Source: Mesorhizobium loti
Lineage (GTDB): Bacteria; Pseudomonadota; Alphaproteobacteria; Rhizobiales; Rhizobiaceae
NCBI GenBank assembly: GCA_002356515.1
Contig: AP017605.1
Span: 4,349,001 to 4,413,000 of the forward strand
Length of the DNA: 64,000 bases
Direction: 5' to 3'
Below are positions 60,927 through 64,000 of this stretch, one piece after another (the first letter of the stretch is position 1; each line of letters opens with the position of its first letter). The translations under genes were made by a program, and so were the position numbers. The notes under the pieces were generated by a model, which did not search any database, was not told the origin of the DNA, and worked only from the letters and a program-made list of their open reading frames with translations.

Positions 60927-62927
60927 ATGACGCACTCCATGCAGCCTGTTCAAGGGTCCGCCCCTCAGGGGCAGGGCGAATCCGTGGACGCTGGGATTCT
61001 CCGGGATCAGTTCGCCGATCTGCGGGCTTGTGTCTTCATTTCGATGCCTATCGGCACGGTGCTTTCGGCCCTGATCCTGGCCGTGCAGCTGCTTGCGGGC
61101 GGCGGGTTTGCGGCGGTGCTGTGGTTTGCGGCGGTCGCCACGATAAATGGCGCACGCATAGCGCTCGCTCTCTCCCAATCGGGCACAGAAGGCAACTGGC
61201 TGAAGCCGATCGGCGCGCGGCTTTCTTCCTATGGCATGCTGGCCCTGGCGTCGGGCGTCGCCTGGTCTTTCCTGGCGGTGCTGACCGACGGCTACACCAC
61301 CCCCCAGGCGCCGATCTACCTGATCGTTCTGGCAGGCGCGACGGCCGGTTCGGTCACCTACGGCACATCATACGCCCCGGCCTCGATCAACTTCATGACG
61401 CTGCCGCTTTTGATCGCCATCGGCTGCCTCTTGGCGAAAGGCGGTATCGAAAATTACGTCCTGGCTTTCACGGTCCTGCTGTTTCTCGTAGGCATGATCA
61501 GAAGCGCACTTCTTGGACAGGCCCGCTTCCGGGAAACAAGCCGCCTCAAATACGAGGCGAAGGACTTCGCCACCCAGATGGAGCGAAACTCCAGGCGCGA
61601 TCCGCTGACGAATTTGCTCAACAGGTACGGGCTCGAGCAGGCCATCCGCGAGCTCGGACTTGCCGACGGTCCGTTCGTGGCCATGCTGATCGACCTGGAC
61701 GGCTTCAAATCCGTCAACGACACCTATGGTCACAATATCGGTGACGGCCTGCTGGTCAGGGTTGCGCGCAGAATAGAGGACCATGCGCCGCCAGGGGCGA
61801 CCATTTCGCGCATCGGCGGCGACGAGTTCGTGTTGCTCTTTCCCGCCGGCAAATCCGTGCTTTCGACCGACCAACTGGCCTCCTCGATCATCGCGGCAAT
61901 CGCAAATCCGGATCCGGCGTTGAATTCGGTGCGTGTCGGCGCTTCGGTCGGCATCTATGTGTCGGACAGACCGCAATTGACGCAGATGCTGCTGCGTGCG
62001 GACTTCGCGCTTTACGCGGCCAAGCGCAGTGGCAGGAATGAATACCGCCTCTTCGATGCCGGGCTCGACCGCGGGCTCGAACGCAAGCACTGCATCGAGC
62101 GCGATCTGCGCGGGGCGATCGAAACCGGCACGCTTTGCTCATGGTTCCAGCCTCTGGTGCGGCTGGACACCAATGCCGTCGTCGGCTTCGAGGCTCTGCT
62201 GCGCTGGCGACATCCGGTTCATGGCGCCATCTCCCCGCCCGAAATCGTCACCGCGGCGCGTGAAACCGGGCTGCTTTCCCTGCTGACGGAAACGGTGTTT
62301 CTCAACTGTTGCGCCATGATCGAAGAGCTGGTGAAAAACGGCCGTCAGCATGTCCGAGTCGCGATGAACCTGTCGCCGCGCGAGCTCGAGGCGGGCAATG
62401 TCGATGACATGATCCTCGACAGCCTCAAGACGAAGAATGTCCCGGTGGCGATGCTCGAGATCGAGATCACCGAAGAAGCGCCCGTCGATCGCGACAGGAT
62501 CGACGAAAAGCTGGAGCACCTGGCGGATGCCGGCATATCCATTGTGCTGGATGATTTTGGCACCGGCTTTTCGACGCTGGTTTCGCTGAAGGACAGCCGG
62601 ATCCGCAAGATCAAGATCGACAAGGACTTCGTTCGCGATCTCGCCAGCTCCGTGGAAGACCAGGCCCTGGTCAAGGCCGTCATCGATCTCGGACGAACGC
62701 TGGGAATAGAGGTGGTCGCCGAGGGCGTCGAAACCGACGCGGACCGCATGATCCTGCGGTCGCTCGACTGCATGATCGCGCAAGGCTTTCTCTTCTCGCC
62801 AGCCCTTCCCATGCATGATGCACTGGCCTTCGACGCAGCCCGCGTCAACAGCCCCGTCGCCGCCAAGGCCTTGTTCGATCCGGCGGCGGGCTTGCTGCGC
62901 AAATCTCAGACCGGCAACGCCGCTTAG
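60927..62927 (+). CDS. Membrane GGDEF-EAL protein (cyclic-di-GMP metabolism)
   Basis: 666 residues. About five or six membrane helices in the first 200 residues. The GGDEF domain has an intact active site (SRIGGDEFVLLF, near 296) and no RxxD inhibitory site five residues before it. The EAL domain starts near 420 (GFEALLRWRHP) and keeps the catalytic set: AMNLSPRELE, LEIEITEEA, LDDFGTGFSTL, IKIDKDFV, AEGVET. Both activities are therefore possible. It likely controls the choice between motility and surface growth. No strong ribosome binding site is seen at this ATG. Confidence 0.9.
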   Translation: MTHSMQPVQGSAPQGQGESVDAGILRDQFADLRACVFISMPIGTVLSALILAVQLLAGGGFAAVLWFAAVATINGARIALALSQSGTEGNWLKPIGARLSSYGMLALASGVAWSFLAVLTDGYTTPQAPIYLIVLAGATAGSVTYGTSYAPASINFMTLPLLIAIGCLLAKGGIENYVLAFTVLLFLVGMIRSALLGQARFRETSRLKYEAKDFATQMERNSRRDPLTNLLNRYGLEQAIRELGLADGPFVAMLIDLDGFKSVNDTYGHNIGDGLLVRVARRIEDHAPPGATISRIGGDEFVLLFPAGKSVLSTDQLASSIIAAIANPDPALNSVRVGASVGIYVSDRPQLTQMLLRADFALYAAKRSGRNEYRLFDAGLDRGLERKHCIERDLRGAIETGTLCSWFQPLVRLDTNAVVGFEALLRWRHPVHGAISPPEIVTAARETGLLSLLTETVFLNCCAMIEELVKNGRQHVRVAMNLSPRELEAGNVDDMILDSLKTKNVPVAMLEIEITEEAPVDRDRIDEKLEHLADAGISIVLDDFGTGFSTLVSLKDSRIRKIKIDKDFVRDLASSVEDQALVKAVIDLGRTLGIEVVAEGVETDADRMILRSLDCMIAQGFLFSPALPMHDALAFDAARVNSPVAAKALFDPAAGLLRKSQTGNAA

Positions 62928-62948
62928 CGAAGGCGGCGCCGGCCGGCT

Positions 62949-63106
62949 GCGGTCGACGTCTCCATCCAGGCACAGATTCTCAACCTGTTGAAGGACCGGC
63001 AGCAGGCGACATGCTGTTCATCGGCCACGATCTGCCGGTGGTAGGCCGCGACCGCATCGCCGTCATGAGGCAAGGCGAAATCTGCGCCGATGTGCAGATG
63101 TCTTGA
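62949..63106 (+). pseudogene. Relic of a dipeptide-type ABC transporter ATPase
   Basis: AVDVSIQAQILNLLKD in one frame, then after a frameshift MLFIGHDLPVVGRDRIAVMR and QGEICADVQMS-stop in another. These match the Walker B/D-loop and H-loop regions (LDVSVQAQILNLLKDLQ, LFISHDLAVV-DRVAVM-GEIVE) of DppD/OppD-type ATPases. The rest of the gene is missing. It lies just after the GGDEF-EAL gene and is a decayed fragment, probably left by deletion or recombination. Confidence 0.75.
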
Positions 63107-63261
63107 GGTGGGCCGGAAGCGGACGGTCCGGTTCTGGGACGAACCAGCCAGAAAAGGTGCCATTCCGCTGGCGCCCCACCTTGGCCGCTAAATCGCGACT
63201 GCTCTAGCCAAGTGGCGAGGCAGCCACAGGGTGGACATTTCAGCCCACATGGAAAATGATC

Positions 63262-63280
63262 ATGTTGCCATGCACAACAT
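63262..63280. promoter_or_regulatory. Candidate repressor operator upstream of the RND adaptor
   Basis: Inverted repeat ATGTTG-N7-CAACAT, about 80 bases before the adaptor start. Size and position suit a TetR/AcrR-type regulator, common for RND pumps. No regulator gene is visible in this window. Confidence 0.45.
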
Positions 63281-63361
63281 TGCAGTGCTCTGATCTCGAC
63301 GAAAAGCCTGAAGCGTAGAAGCGGATCAACCGACCTCCGGGTCCAGTGAGCGGGGACGCAA

Positions 63362-64000
63362 ATGGACACCCCAGAGAATAGGCAATTGCATCGCGACGCG
63401 GGCGGTCGACCCCGTCGATCGGCCGGCTGGCTTGCCCGTGCCGCCGTGTCGGGGGCATTCCTGCTCGGCATGGCTTTCAGCAGCACTGCGTTTGCGCAGG
63501 ACCAGCAGCTGCCCGTGGTGACGGCGGCCAAGCCGGTGGTCCGTGAAATCGTCGAAGACGACGAGTTCGTCGGGCGCTTCGAAGCGGTCGACCAGGTCGC
63601 CATCCGTTCGCGCGTCAGCGGCTATTTGGACAAGGTCAGCTTCCAGGACGGCGCACTGGTCAACAAGGGCGACCTGCTCTTCACCATCGACCAGCGTCCG
63701 TACCAGGCGGCTTTTGATGCCGCCAAATCGCAAGTGGACGTTGCCAAGAGTCTGCTCGAATTCTCCAAGATGCAGCTGGATCGCGCCGACGAACTCGCCA
63801 AGACCGGCAATATCTCAACCGCCACGGTCGACGACCGCCGGCGGGAATACCTTTCGGCGCAGGCGCAGATGCAGGGCGCGACGGCTGCGCTGACGGCAGC
63901 GAGCCTCAATCTGGAATTCACCGAGATCAAGGCACCCTTGTCCGGCCGCATCGACCGCCGGCTGGTGTCGGTCGGCAACCTCGTGCAGCCGGATTCCACC
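63362..64000 (+). CDS. RND efflux periplasmic adaptor, partial
   Basis: First 213 residues, cut by the right edge. The N-terminal export signal core is AAVSGAFLLGMAFSSTAFAQ. Adaptor features: FVGRFEAVDQVAIRSRVSGY, FQDGALVNKGDLLFTIDQRP, an alpha-hairpin with AKTGNISTATVDDRRREYLS, and LNLEFTEIKAPLSGRIDRRL. AcrA/MexA/MexE-like; the permease gene is expected further right. It is a different family member from the adaptor at the left end of the window. Confidence 0.9.
   Translation, partial: MDTPENRQLHRDAGGRPRRSAGWLARAAVSGAFLLGMAFSSTAFAQDQQLPVVTAAKPVVREIVEDDEFVGRFEAVDQVAIRSRVSGYLDKVSFQDGALVNKGDLLFTIDQRPYQAAFDAAKSQVDVAKSLLEFSKMQLDRADELAKTGNISTATVDDRRREYLSAQAQMQGATAALTAASLNLEFTEIKAPLSGRIDRRLVSVGNLVQPDST

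Overview
The window looks like chromosomal DNA of a Rhizobiales bacterium, most probably Mesorhizobium or a close relative. The base composition is GC-rich throughout. Genes are packed into overlapping operons (TGATG, ATGA and GTGA junctions), and the content is typical of rhizobia: many ABC importers, IclR, AraC and MarR regulators, and catabolic operons for amines, amides and aromatics. Identifications come from reading protein motifs and the DNA directly; no database search was run.

Layout. 1-2.9 kb: RND efflux permease (cut by the left edge) and its adaptor. 3.3-4.1: ferredoxin-NADP reductase. 4.4-10.3: HyuA/HyuB hydantoinase/oxoprolinase pair, a polar amino-acid binding protein and a GcvT-like folate enzyme. 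10.35-11.1: Fic toxin with a VbhA-like antitoxin. 11.1-13.8: MetQNI methionine importer. 14.1-23.7: amine or amino-alcohol catabolic locus (aldehyde dehydrogenase, APC permease, IclR regulator, Tm-1-like protein, HAD protein, two class III PLP enzymes, APH-type kinase) whose composition suggests a hydroxylysine or phosphoethanolamine-like route. 23.7-32.0: complete homoprotocatechuate (4-hydroxyphenylacetate) pathway hpaBC/hpaFEDGH with MarR and AraC regulators.

32.0-37.8 kb is the most unusual region: an RNA-repair locus with the order TROVE (Ro60/Rsr) protein - six tandem structured RNAs - RtcB ligase, all on the minus strand, behind a recognisable sigma-54 promoter and divergent from the sigma-54 activator RtcR. 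Each of the six RNAs is a circularly permuted tRNA-like body: the T-arm comes first, then the acceptor stem closed by a loop, then (where present) the D-arm. The body sits on a conserved two-part stem, CGA-AUGC on the 5' side and CUUG-UCG on the 3' side. They are best read as a Y-RNA (YrlA-like) array derived from several different tRNAs.

37.8-45.9: AmiC/AmiR (ANTAR) regulated operon with a dipeptide-type ABC importer and a formamidase/acetamidase, preceded by a terminator-like leader. 45.9-51.6: glycosyltransferase operon. 51.8-60.0: minus-strand cluster of SpeD, a membrane protein, an FAD oxidoreductase, a membrane-anchored aminopropyltransferase, DUF350, a micro-protein, two DUF4178 zinc-ribbon proteins and an SPFH-like protein, which looks like a membrane/polyamine stress system. 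60.3-62.9: LprI-like protein and a GGDEF-EAL protein. 62.9-64.0: relic of an ABC ATPase and the start of a second RND adaptor, cut by the right edge.
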